In this document: positions 36,193 through 48,500 of the stretch, piece by piece
Layout: each line of letters opens with the position of its first letter
How positions within the stretch are numbered: position 1 is the first letter of the stretch
Assembly: GCA_030435675.1 (NCBI GenBank)
Contig: CM059623.1
Span: 1,080,012 to 1,144,011 of the forward strand
Source of the DNA: Steinernema hermaphroditum
Lineage: Eukaryota; Nematoda; Chromadorea; Rhabditida; Steinernematidae
Direction of reading: 5' to 3'
Length of the DNA: 64,000 nt
The notes under the pieces: model-generated
The model's input: the letters and a program-made list of their open reading frames with translations, nothing else
Told to the model about the DNA's origin: nothing
Database searches by the model: none
Translations under genes and position numbers: made by a program

Positions 36193-36611
36193 AAGTATTC
36201 ATAAACAAAAAGCGTGGTGATTCGCTTTGTTTAATCTTTGCACCTTTCCCGTTTGACGACTGAAAGTCGTGGATACTGCGCCCTGCAGGCGCCCCACAGG
36301 TCACGGTCGACAGGATGCGTGCGCGATCGCCGTGCTGTTTCAAAGGGTGGATCGAGTTTTTGCGATGGTCTCCGATTTACCGGTTTCCGACGGGTACAAT
36401 GGCGACACCGTTTATGGATTAAAACAATAGGAGATGTCGGAGAAATCAATTTTTGTTTGGCATCAGAACAAACACTGCGGACAGCATATGAGAGGCGGAC
36501 ACGTTTCTGTCAATGTTGGTTTGCATAATCGCTAACAGGCCATTTTACGGTCTTCCCCATATCTGTCTTCCCCAGCTGATCGATTGAAAATCGGATCGGA
36601 ATGGCTCAAAT

Positions 36612-36803
36612 GGGACAACATTTCCAGAACTGTTTACCGACGTAAACACCATTATTTTGAGGAAGGTATATACCGACGGCGCTGCTCAAGATTACGGTGT
36701 GGTTCTTCCTTCAAACACACGAGTCAATCAAGTCCATCGTCGAAATGTTTTCTGTAGATATGTTGTTCTTGGAACATTACATGCTCAGATAGAGGCGGAA
36801 TGA
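36612..36803 (+). pseudogene. RNase H domain remnant of a retroelement
   Basis: One frame reads KVYTDGAAQDYGVVLP... and later VVLGTLHAQIEAE before a TGA. The YTDGA start, with the catalytic Asp, and the HAQ-E-AE segment match the first strand and the Glu-bearing helix of RNase H domains in retrotransposons. No reverse transcriptase or LTR is visible in the neighbouring kilobase. Confidence 0.6.
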
Positions 36804-37176
36804 TTTAGCCAGTGAAACAGATATATCTCAACTATAAGCGCATTTTTGACAATTTCAAAATTTCTATTTCTCACACAATTTTCATTCTTGAACAGGCCCA
36901 ACTGGTGATGTCGTATTTTGTTAATGCAGACCGTAGTTCTCGCTTTAGCTTGTACTGTTGAAATCCTTGCGTGACGGTATTGGTGACGGATAAGTCCTTT
37001 AGGTTAAACTGTAATTTCTAAAAACGTGCTCACCTCTCGGACCATATCTCATGAGATACAACGACGGAACATAGATCACTGTAGTGGCTTTCTTGGGCGT
37101 AGTGCTAGATGAATACACCAATCCCATTAGATTTATTCGAATAGGCGAATTTCGATGGCATAGTCATGGGGTGGAT

Positions 37177-37490
37177 GAGCCACACAGACAGTTGATATGG
37201 TAGCGCTCTACTTCCACTATGTCTCTGGCGATGCTAGGCATTGAGTGTTTTGCAGTTTTTGAGTGATTTTTTTGCCTATTTTGTAACTAGCAGAGTTGTT
37301 GGTTCGAGTTTCCTGAGAATTTACATTTTATTTTTTTTTATTTGTATTTTTATTCGTATTTTTTAGCTTTGCAGTTTTTTGGACAACTTCAGCCCTTTCC
37401 GTGAGCACCAATCTTGCCGCCCCCAGGCTATGGGCTATTTAGCCTTTAGTACCTGGACGGCGCGAATTCACGCGCAGCCGCGTTTATTCC
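37177..37490 (+). mobile_element. SINE-like copy
   Basis: Shares GAGCCACACAGACAGTTGAT, TCTGGCGATGCTAGGC, GGTTCGAGTTTCCTG (B-box-like), CCAATCTTGCCGCCC, TTTAGTACCTG and a GCAGCCGCGTTTATT end with the copy at 51115-51490. Its 5' part is missing relative to that copy. Confidence 0.7.
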
Positions 37491-38219
37491 CATTAACAGA
37501 ACAGCTAAGAACACAAAGTAACTTGACTTGACATGCTAAACTGCTTGTTGCTTTATTGTGGAACCGAAAGGAAGACGATTTTTGCTTCAAGCAATATTTG
37601 GATAGATCGCCACGCTACTCGACTGCGCTTCGTGACAATGAGGCTGATTTTAAAGAATGGCTAAATTTTTGGAGAAATAACAGTCTCTCTATTGGGTTGA
37701 TCCACGAAAAATGGCGGGAGGTTTAAGTAGCAGTTTCTTAACATATATGTATGCCCATCTTTCCCGGTATTGACTATTTGACCGAACAACCGTAGCCCAC
37801 TTCTCGGGCGAAAGTGTCAGAAAATGCTCCAGAAAAAATGGTCATCACGACAGAATAGGAATAGGCCTCCAACACCAGGAGGAATGTATTTTTCTACATT
37901 ATCCGTCCTTTACAAGGGACCCTCACAAAGTGTCCCATGCCGATTGAAATTAAATTTACCTAAACAAGGTCAGAAAGTTTGGGTTATCGCCATATGGGTT
38001 CTGCCACGACTTCCCTGTGGAGTACTATACGCGTATAGAAAGATGAGTACGTGTTTTTTTTTAGCTGGTTCGTTTTACCACCGCACCTTTATCGGCATCC
38101 AGCACTTCACTGGATGTCACATTCAGGTCCAGTGTTTCTGTTATCGACTCTGGCACTGAAGCCAGATGAGAAGCAATGGCTTTTTACGAGTTTATCTTTT
38201 GTTGACTGACGGTCTTTCT

Positions 38220-38345
38220 GGCGAGTCGGTGGAACTGCGGCTCCCTGATGTTCTATGCCTTTCGGGAGCCGGGGCGATCATTGCGCTAACAGCGACGGCG
38301 GAAAACGACCGTTCACTCAACTCACTTAGCTGAGAAGCACTATCT
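38220..38345 (-). repeat. fragment of GC-rich dispersed family
   Basis: Contains GGTGGAACTGCGGCTCCCTG, GGGAGCCGGGGCGATCATTG and GACCGTTCACTCAACTCA, an inverted match to 34890-35000. Confidence 0.65.
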
Positions 38346-39270
38346 GTCTTTTTTTGTCCAAATGACGCCTTGCACGATGTAAGTCGTTGATCCTACAGTA
38401 TAAAGTCGATCTCTGCAGGTTATTGGTAAAATGAGGACAAAGAGAAGACAACTTCGAAGAATATTTCTTTCAATGCTTGCCGTTTTCGTGGACAATGTTT
38501 GTGACAGTGTCCGACGGTTTCTATATCTCGCAATCTAATACTGCGAATCTAATATTTCTCTTTTTCCACTCTTTTCTGAACACAAAAATTTTTGAAAAAC
38601 ATACATAATACCTTCAGGGTTCCATGTTTCATTTACATTTAGGCTATCTGATTGAAACGTTTGCGAACTCCAAAACAATAGTGGACTGCGAAAAGGTCAA
38701 TACAATAGCACCTTTCTAAGTAAACGTTCATACCCACAGCACTCATGGGACTAGGAGCAATATGTAGTGTAGGATTTTTGCGTTTAGGCATCAATACCGT
38801 CATTTGTGTCCACACCTGGTAAAAAACTGCCAAAAAAGTTGTGAAAGCCGTGTACCGCAATTGAAATCGAAGGAGAAATGTTAATTGGGTTAAATACAAC
38901 AATCTTCATCTTAACTTCCACTATATGCTTACAGTATTTTTGCTAAAAGGGGCCTAGCCGTCGAAATTCATGAATTCCATCATTGGTGTGGAATGGTTTT
39001 TAACCGCTGCAATTTAGTTGGCTGCACTGCAACCCTTCTTTCTGGAGATTTTTGCGTTTCAAGAGAACGTAGAACACTAGTAGACATATACACACACTGA
39101 AAGAGGTCAATGTATTACTAGGAAATACGCAAAATTCCTTTCCATGTTTTCCACTGCTCCCCACAATAGCCTCGATGCTACCGATCTGCGCTGCCACCAT
39201 TGCAGGTCTTAGTTAACTCCACCTAACCTTTCTATGAACGAGGAACATTTCGCTTATGACAAAAAGGTCG

Positions 39271-39358
39271 AAAATAAATTTTTTGGTATTTCTAATGGTA
39301 AAATAAATTTTCTGGTATTTCTAATGGTAAAATAAATTTTCTGGTATTTCTAATGGCA
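39271..39358. repeat. 29-bp minisatellite, three units
   Basis: The unit AAAATAAATTTTCTGGTATT continuing TCTAATGGT is repeated three times head to tail; the first unit has T in place of C at one site. Confidence 0.95.
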
Positions 39359-39639
39359 TATTTTGGTATATTTGGGATAAAGTAAATGATCTATTTTCTC
39401 TGCATTAAATCTTACAATATTTTTTTTACATATTTTTGGTCTGTAAGGCTACATCCTACATATCTTTGCAGAGCAAAGATAGTTTGTTTCGAATATGATT
39501 TTTTCACGCATAAAAAAGCGTTAAAGATCAACATGTTGAACGATCGCTTCTGAGTAAAAATCCCCTTTTTACACACACAGATCACATCGGAACGGCGTCG
39601 AAAAGTCCATTTCACGCATTATCCCCAAACCGCTCCGTA

Positions 39640-40030
39640 GAGCCGAATCCGGAGCGGCTGCCATCAATCCAGTCGATCCAGCCGACAGCTCTGTCCATCA
39701 TCCGACTATGTATCTATTCGAGTGGCGACACACACTTTCCCGTCCGAAACCAGTTGTTGTTTTGCGCGCGCGCGCGTTTTCTCGCGTGCGACACTCGTTG
39801 AACCGTGGTGGTCACCGGGCGAGCCCGCGAGAGGAGAAAGTGAAGTGGCAATTGATCCGCGTGCTCTTCACCAGATCCGCTCCAGAAGCGACGCTCCATC
39901 CGCGCCTCTTATCAGAGCCCCTCCGGAGGAGGCGGCATCGATGGTATTTTGTGATTTTCAAAGGAGCGATTCTAACTCGAACGCCTGTCTTGTAATTTAT
40001 CGTTTTCGCGCATCTCGCGATCCGCGATTC
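39640..40030. other. GC-rich block with a (GC)n run
   Basis: A sharp GC-rich island within AT-rich DNA, including an alternating GC run near 39763-39777. Open frames exist on both strands across it (for example 39722-40210), as expected for GC-rich DNA, but none has a recognisable domain or splice support. Confidence 0.4.
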
Positions 40031-40099
40031 GCTCTCGAAAAAGAGGATGTTTGTTATGTGTCGTGCTCGCATAATTTTGCTCCATATGTTCTCTCAACT

Positions 40100-42070
40100 G
40101 TAGTGATGTGCTCTATGAACAGATGCTGGACGAGAGACATGACTAGCGGGCTCAGTTCTTGGGAAACGGTAGCCATAAACGTGTGTGGGCTGTTGGTGTT
40201 TTTTTCTTGAAGTTTTTCCGATTCGAGTTTGACTTTTGTACTGACAACTTTATACAAAAAAACTATCAGTCGTCTTTTTGAGTGTACAACTCGATGAATA
40301 AGCGCTTTTGTGATCTCCTTTGTTTACATTTCTGTGACGCGGGAATGTATGCTCAACCTCCGAGTTTAGTTTACGAGTTTATCGTTTCGTATCGAAGGCT
40401 TACACTTTGCGAGACGTCTTATATGCACAAAAAGGCACTAATCACACCGTAGTCGCTGATTTTCCTCTGGCTTCGGCTGGAGATGGCATCCGAGAAGAAC
40501 GATCAGTGGTCCCTCAACCTCCGTGAATGTCCAAATCAGATGCCACACTAGAACTGGTTACATTTTTGTCAGTAAGGTTGTGTTGCGCCGAAAATCGATT
40601 TGATATATATATTATTTGATATATATGGTATTTGATATAGGATATCACGTTCATCTCGCTCCTCCTTTGTTTAAGGGTGCATTTCTGGAAAACGGTGCCA
40701 AATTCAGAAACCAGAGTTTGTCTATTGACAACTTTAAATCAGTCGTATTTTGAGTACAACTTGATAAGGTGCCCTTGTTTACATTTTTGTTGGTATACGT
40801 TTCCGCGAATCTCCAAATACGCATTAATAGGTGATACATATTTTTATTGTCACCAAATGGTCAACTGAACTCTGATTTGAATAGTCGAATTTCATTTTTG
40901 AATTTGACTTTTTACTAGTCTAGCCCATGGAACGTATGTATCAGGTGCCACACTAGAACTGAAGTGGAAAGGCACCAGCGAACAAAGGTTGTTTATTTAG
41001 GTTATTCTATATGGCTTTACCGTCATTGAATGATCGTATGATGAATGGGAATCTCAAAGTTCGGTGGTTAAACCTTTAAATCTACAGAAACACGATAAAA
41101 CAACATAAAACATTCGCGCCATTTTTTACGATTTTAACACCTTTAACAAGAACTATTCATCTTGCCAAACATAGTAATCTATTCGTGAGTTGTCAGTGGT
41201 CAAATGATGGCATGGAGAAGCGAGATCTAATCTTTGAGTATATCAACCGAAACGGGCCCCAGCTGTGAACACAAAGTCCTTTTTCCGTCTCAGGTTCTAT
41301 AACGTCGCCATCGATTTATCATGTGCGGAGAATTTGAATTTTTGGTCGTTTAAAGTGGAGGCTCGCCGATGTCTTTGCCACGCGGGACTTGATGTACGAG
41401 AATAACGGGCATTAGTTTATAACACAAATTAAACTCGTCACAAAGAACAAAATCGGTTAAAAACAGGTTATCAAACAACGGACGCGCTGAGTATCAATAG
41501 GTCGCTTGGTCTCGACGCGATCGTCCTTTCAAATTTCCTTCCTTCGCGCGTTCGTCCGTAGTCAAATCGCGCTCGGCGACGATATCGTTCTCTGCGATCT
41601 TATTGTTGTGGAATGGGTATTTTTGAAGATTCATCACTTTCTCTTCGCCAGGGTAAAAGCACAGGGACATTTTCTAGTTGAACTCTTTCGCCCCTCTTTA
41701 CGATTTTAGGAGTTTAAATTTTTGAATGATCATCCAGTTAGCCAAACATAGTAATCTATTTGTGAGTTGCGGACACGAGACCTGTTATTAATGTGTAATG
41801 TACTCTATAAACAGATACTGAACGAGACACATAACTAGCGGAGGAAATGTGAGGAAACGGTAGCCAATTTCAATCAACGTGTGTGGGCTGTTCGCGGCTT
41901 TGTCGAATTTTTTTGTTGTTAAACCGATTCGAGGTTGACTCTTTCATCGACACTTCCCACTGACAAGTTTATACCGGTAAAAATCAGCCCTCTTTTTGAG
42001 TGTACAACTTGATAAATAAGCGCTTTATGCTCTCCTTTGTTTACATTTTTCTGACGCGGAAACGGTATTC
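40100..42070 (+). repeat. degenerate three-copy local duplication
   Basis: Copies at about 40095-40345, 40680-40830 and 41785-42065 share CTC(T)ATGAACAGAT-, ACGTGTGTGGGCTGTT-, GAGTGTACAACT- and TTTGTTTACATTT-type blocks. The middle copy is shorter. At the homologous site copy 2 has ATTTTTG (40783), copy 1 has ATTTCTG and copy 3 has ATTTTTC. A further pair, 41165-41205 with 41735-41775, shares CCAAACATAGTAATCTATT. Confidence 0.75.
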
Positions 42071-42723
42071 TACATCTCCGTGACTCTTCCAATATGCAAT
42101 AATAGATAAAGCAGATCTTTGTTCTCGAACTGGAACAGTTGAATTTCAATTATCAGCGTATCAGAAGCTATTCTGGGCTGCAACTGAGCTGCAAAGGGAC
42201 AGGTGAACACTCGGATAGGATACGCCAGAAACCGGGGAACAGAGTTTGTTTATTTTGGCACCTCGAATGACCGAACGCTCAGAAGAAAATACACAACGGT
42301 TGACTGCACATAAGTTACTGTAGCATTAGCTTAGTTTTTGGCACAAGAAGATGCTCAAGGAATCTTATCAATTTTTGCTGCTAAAACGCCTCATTTCAAG
42401 TCAGGCATATTCGGAAATCTGCATTTTAATGTCACTTATGCTGGATGTTTTTTTAGTATGGCTCGTTCAACTTGTTTCGACTTTTTTTTTGAAAAAACAC
42501 GCCGTCTGAACATGATTTACGGCGCTCACCTTTGGATGAGTGGTCACGAGTCGGTTCAGTTTTAATTTTTGCCAGCTCTGTGCAAGCGACCGCTCGTGTG
42601 GATAGAAAAGCACACAGACAAAAGTATCTCGCCAGAAATGTTCAAACGTTTCGTTGAAACTGTGCTGCAGATATCATTTGTTTCTTGAATAATCTTCATA
42701 TTCTTTGGTTGTGTCTTCCCAGT

Positions 42724-43032
42724 AAATATTTTTGCAATAATCGAGGAATTCGGCCGCGTGAGCAGTCATTTCAAAGGTCGCCGACGCTCTGAGGTAATCT
42801 TAATACAATTTTAAAGAAACCCGTGCAATGATACATCTCGATAATTTTTGCATTGTCATGAGTTGTTAGAAACATTTGTGTTCGTGTTTTTACTACAGTC
42901 CAGAAATAGTACGAGCAACGGCTCGTATCACACACTTGCGCACGAATAGGCTTTACCCCTATATTTTTGCAATAATCGAGGAATCCGGCCGCGTGAGAAG
43001 TCATTTCAAAGGTCGCCGACGCTCTGACGGAT
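42724..43032 (+). repeat. direct repeat pair, about 235 bp apart
   Basis: ATATTTTTGCAATAATCGAG, then GGCCGCGTGAG-AGTCATTTC and GGTCGCCGACGCTCTGA, is present at 42726-42792 and 42961-43028 with few differences. The second half belongs to the GC-rich dispersed family. Confidence 0.85.
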
Positions 43033-43374
43033 TCGATCAATTCATACACTAGCACTACTCATACTCTACATGCCGAGTCTCAGATGCCACATGAATCGCG
43101 CCGCTGCAGATCGATTCGAGATCAACGCCGCTCCAAGAATGAAGCCGGCTGCAAGAGATATCCTCCGTTTATTTTTGATGCTGGCTGAAACACATTGCTT
43201 GTTTTTGGGTCGGCCATACGGCATGAAGGTTACACGAGCAATTTCGCCATTCCCCTATTCACATTTATGTCTTTTCATTAGTGGTTCTTCATTTCCATGG
43301 CAATTCAGGCAGAATGAGTATCTGTAAGTTAAATCTTTGGATTTTTGATGTTTGTATTTTTGCTGCCTGCCTAT

Positions 43375-43731
43375 TAGAGTTGTCATCGGGTCGAACCCGA
43401 AAATCCACATTTTTTGCAGTACGGGCCAATTTTGAAGTGCAATCGAGAAACTTCCAAGTGCGCTGGCTTCGCCCCAACGTCGCAGCCCAGCACAATCAAA
43501 AAAATTTGACCGCGCAGCAAAACAAGGTCCAATTAGGGGTGAAACCCAAAAAACCCAAACCCGAACCCGAAAATCTGAACCCGAAAATTGTTGAATGGAC
43601 TTTTTCGTTGTTCGGCCAAGTTTTTTGATTGTGCCGGGCTGCGACATTGGAGCGAAGCCAGCGCACTTGGAAGCTTCTCGATCGCAGTACAAAAAATGCG
43701 GATTTTCGGGTTCGATCCGACGACAACTCTA
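43375..43731. mobile_element. 357-bp hAT-like MITE with perfect 8-bp target duplication
   Basis: Termini TAGAGTTGTC and GACAACTCTA are inverted. The inverted similarity continues for about 120 bp per arm (CGGGTCGAACCCGAAAATCC on the left, its complement on the right). It is flanked by CTGCCTAT at 43367-43374 and 43732-43739. The core holds short AACCCGA-type repeats. There is no transposase; it is non-autonomous. It inserted 4 bp downstream of the ATTTTTG site at 43356-43362. Confidence 0.9.
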
Positions 43732-45179
43732 CTGCCTATTACTAGCTTCATCCTCAATTCGTTCGGGATCGCAAAGTGGTACAGTAACATATAGAATCAT
43801 TGATTTTGTCTCACTCAACTCATTTCTGAGTGAGCGAACAGACGGACTGATCACTGACACCAATGAATGGTCCAATTTACTACCTAACTGATGTATGAAA
43901 TTAGACAGAAACAACATATAACACTGCTTTCCTCTTGCTGTTTCTTTTAATCGACTTTTCGTGCTTTTCTGTCTTCTTTACTGATGTGCATCAGAGATGC
44001 CGATTCGGGTTGATTTCGCAATCAGAGCCGGCTCCGTCTCGGCTTTCATTTTTGCTTGTCTTCCCTTTCAAATGGAATATATCAGACATCTCTAAAGCTG
44101 TAAGAACGCAGTTGTAGCCATCAGAACCAAAATCATCCTAACCATTTTTTTGTGCACGTATATGTGCTTATTAACTACTGAATGTTATTTTTGGTCGTCG
44201 GAGCGACTTCGGTCTTCCGGTGTCGATCTAAGGCCGACAAATAAGGTTACCTTGCCAAATATTCCAAACTGGCTCAATACTTCTCTTTTTCATTTAAATT
44301 TACCTTACATCGATTATTTTCCTACTTGTCGCAAACGTTGCCAATATTTTATAAGAATGGTTTATTTTTGTGTTTATATGATCCATAGTTTTTAAGAGTA
44401 TTTGTGAGTTTTCGAAACAAAGAGCACCTTTAACTTTCACCGATTTTTGGACGAAACTCGTCAACGGAGAGTAGCTGTAATGAGGTAACTAGCAATTGTA
44501 TTCATCGTTCTTCGTCGAATTTGTTCGTTGCGCACTTGATCAATAAGTCTAATTCCAAATATTTTTGCTTCTCGTTAACCGCACCCGATTCTTTTTCAAG
44601 CTCTTTTCGTGAGAGCCCCTCACATCCGGCGCACTCATGTCATTTTCTTATCTAAGATTTATTTTTGTACCTTCGAAGGGATAAGCAAGGATAAGCGTGA
44701 ATTCGTCCGTATCTCACAGATTGCACATCTGCACGACATCGAAGGTTGGATACACTGTTCAACCAGTCGCTACTTACACGTCGAGAAGTAAGAAATTGGT
44801 ATCGGGTGTACGGTACCCGTGCCCATTCACAGAGTGCAATGTAGCATTTGATATCTAGCCTCAAATTGCATCATACTTGTTGTGGCATACTGAACACATT
44901 CCTCATCGACAATTGGTATCGGGTGTTACCGTTATTTTATTATTGGTCTTTATGCTTTTTAAACGAAAACGCCATTTGTTTTAATATTCACTGTTACGGT
45001 AGCTTATTCTAATCATTTTTGCCATTTGATATTGCGCTCTTGAAGCCAGATGAGGCGCTGTGAGTTAGACAGCTAGGAAAGAGAGTGACAGGCTGATTTT
45101 AACGTATGCCGTTCATTCCACGTGTCTTTCACAATGAACGCTGTGTTTACTGGTTTTACCCACCTACTGAGCAACTGCC

Positions 45180-45377
45180 ATGGAACCCAAAAGACGGCGA
45201 GAAAGAGACTTAGAAGCGGCCTTGGCTCTTTTGGCTACAGGATTGGGCCTTTCAGGCGTGGCTGTCGTAATAACATCAAGAGAACAAGACTCGAGAAATT
45301 ATCGAGGCCAGAGTGAACGAAATTTCGAACGAGGCCCATCACTGGTGACATCTGCACAATGGTGTCATTCACTGTAG
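45180..45377 (+). CDS. unrecognised small ORF, doubtful
   Basis: A 65-codon frame beginning MEPKRRRERDLEAALALLAT has a basic N-terminus, a short hydrophobic stretch and codon variety that looks less random than surrounding frames. It could be a fragment of a transposase N-terminus. There is no splice or domain support, so it may be chance. Confidence 0.2.
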   Translation: MEPKRRRERDLEAALALLATGLGLSGVAVVITSREQDSRNYRGQSERNFERGPSLVTSAQWCHSL

Positions 45378-45514
45378 TTTTTATCGAATGTCGACCAATT
45401 TTTGTTTCGTGATCAATATCTTTGTTCCAAGAAAATCCAAGTGTTTTCTGCCACTTCCCTCAAATCCAGTTCTCAAAACGAACTTAATAGAGTACTGTCA
45501 TAGGAATGGCTATA

Positions 45515-48500
45515 AAAATAAAGAATTTTTGCAACTTATCAACGTTACAACATTTGTTCGTTGTGATGCATCAATCATTGGTTATCAGTAGTCATTCCTA
45601 TCCATATCTTCCTGTCTCTTTCAGGGAATTATTTCAAAAAGGGAACCTTTTTTGAGTGTTTCTGTTTACGTAAACCAGATCGGAAGGACTATTTCTCATA
45701 GCAAGCCCCTTTGTTTACTTATGTAGTAACATATTTTTGGTCCCAGTGAGAAATCCTAAATTCAAATCGGGAAGCTGAAGTCCCGCTACAACACCGAAAT
45801 CTGCGCTGCCAGCTGCTCCGCCGTTTGCTCTGTTTCACGGCCCGAAAGAATGAGTTTCAAGAAGCGGTTTCTCACATTAAACGGCTTTATACTATTTTCG
45901 ACATATCGTGTGTAACATTTCACACCCTTTGTCCATAATCCCACTCATCATACACTTGAGACCATCGAGATTCACCCGTAATGCAAACATCTCCCATTTC
46001 GGGTGACAGTCGCGCCGTTTTCCAACTGTTTGTCCAAATTTGTGTTTGCGCAATTGCCGCTTCGGGAGAGCGCCAGTCGGACGGTCAATCGGCTGTCCTG
46101 TGCTGGCGGTCATCCTTTTATCTCGCCATGGCGTTGTGGATTTGAATTCGTGTAGTGCACGATTATGTCCAGTTGAACCATTCTTGTTTTCGGTCTTCTA
46201 TCACCGTACTTTTCACATATCCTCTAACTACAGTTACTCTCCTGTGACCCCTTCTTTTGTGTAAAAGTCTCGTAGATTATGGGAAGATTAGCAGCCGGTG
46301 TCCGTCGAAAAAAAGAGAACGATAACGTTAGAGTCCGCAGCAAGACCTGAGGTCAGCTACTAGGACAGTTTCTCTAGGTATGGAACTACGCCGAAGGGTA
46401 GGCGACCGCCGAAAATATGTTGTGCTAGTCAGGAAACTGGCGACTTAAAGTCCGCCCGCTGTATCTGTAGTATCCTTTGCTGTAAATTTTTGCCCTTTAG
46501 CTTCCATCTGCTTTCACCATTTATATAAGCCGGCTGTAAAAATTGTCTGTAACATGCAGATGGTAGTAACAGACCGTCTATAACCATCTTCTGACTTAAC
46601 ACATCTTGTACACATTTTGCGCTTCATAGAAACACTGACAGGCAATACAGTCTTAATATGCAAGACAAACTTGCCATAAAGATCTTGGCTTCCCCGACGA
46701 AAATATGCTGTGTTAGTCACGAAACTAGCGAGTTACGGTAAGCTCACTATACTCCTCCGTCTTTCAGTTGTTACTGTTATGCAGTTAACGTATTTTTCTG
46801 TACAATTTTCCAGTGAAATCTCGCTGCATTTCCTTGTTTGTCGTTTTTCGGCGAATGGACCATTGCGGCACTGATATTAGCGGTGACATCCAGTAGTGGA
46901 TTTCGAGACCGAGATTTTAACGAAATTTCACACAAGTATCAATGTAAATTTTTGTCAATCAGTCCGTAGCGCAAAAATACACCTTCTCAAAGACCGTTTT
47001 TAAAGCTTTTCTAGCTTTTTTGCATTCAATTGTACGAGGTGTGGAAATTTTTGAGTGGTTGCCTGAGAAATGAGGTCCTAACAGAAAGCAATTTTTTTGC
47101 ATTGAGAATAAGTACCAACCGTCTTTAATGAGCTGTACAATGTAGGTCGTTCATTTGTATTAGTGGCGAACGGTCGGATCGTTCATTCTTGGCCGTCGTC
47201 GTTGGCACAACAATCGCCCCGGCTACCAGAAGGTCTGGACACCAGGGTTGTTGTAGTTCCATATACCTGGCTAAGAAGGCCGTCACCACCTGTCAACCTC
47301 CCACACCACCACGAGGAGCCGTATTCCCGCTGGAACTGTGTAGTCCGCCAGCTACACGGATGATTGCTGCCAGTCCGCCAGCTGTTCTCCTCCGTCCTTA
47401 GTGCAGATGTTGCTATAAGGTCCTACAGTTGTTATGCGGTAAACGAGTTTTTTAACAACTTTGTGGTACAATCTCAGTATATCTTCTTGTTCACGTTGGT
47501 CGTCTTTTGTCAGACATTAGTTGAGACATGCACAAATTTTTGTGAACCGAAATGCGGAACTTCCCGACGTTTTTTATACCTCCCTCAAATGGGGCGCTCC
47601 AATCATCAAAACAAAGTTAATAAAGCATGCGAAAAATGGGCGATCATGTAGGACAAGGCAACTCATTGCGGTCCTGCTCACTGCGCTCGTTCATCGATCG
47701 ACGTGTGTGGTCCCCTGTTCCCGAGGATTTGGGACAAATATATTTAACCCTCTAACAATCCTGATCTCAACCAGATGGGTTATTCAATTTGAAGTATCAT
47801 GGGTGAACAACTCTCGCGAACACGATGCCACTCAACAGATGACCTGAAGCGTTAACTGAAGAGGACGATATTCCGCAAAAAACCTCTGCGAATTTCTCGT
47901 CGGGAATTTTTGATGGAAGATTGGGCCCTCTCTCTTGGCCTAAGCATCGCACTGCAAACTTGGTCTTAGATATGTTGTTCGTCACTAACTGCTTTCTAGA
48001 AAATGTTGTTCGGTTTCTTCATTCGAAAGAAATTTCAATGAAATATGGTCGGTGTAAACGGGCTGGGGTACGCGTTCTGGCACGAAATTGGCGCTATTAG
48101 TAGGAATCAGACGTTCGCTCGTAACGGGATTCGCAGACTTCGTGAATGATTTGATTCGATGATTCGATGCTGAGGACGTATTTTAAAATTTCAATCGTTA
48201 GAAATATAGCCGAGGGTCTGCGCACTCGAATGTGCCCAGATCTGTTTGATTTCGCACAGTGTACGTGGAGAAATTTGCTGATCTTTGTGATTAGCGGCGT
48301 TTTTTCCCAGATTTTACGCGTGTTTTGAAGCGTCAGAGCCGTAGATCAGCTGAAAACAGCTAAGGCAGCGCGAATGAATGTATGTTTGAAGTGTAGAAGG
48401 GAGAAAGAGTGGTTGCCGTATGTTAGTCAGGTGCATTCGCAGACAAGCTGCAATGACTGCAGAATCTTGATCTTCTGGAGATTTCAGTTGCACTGCGACG

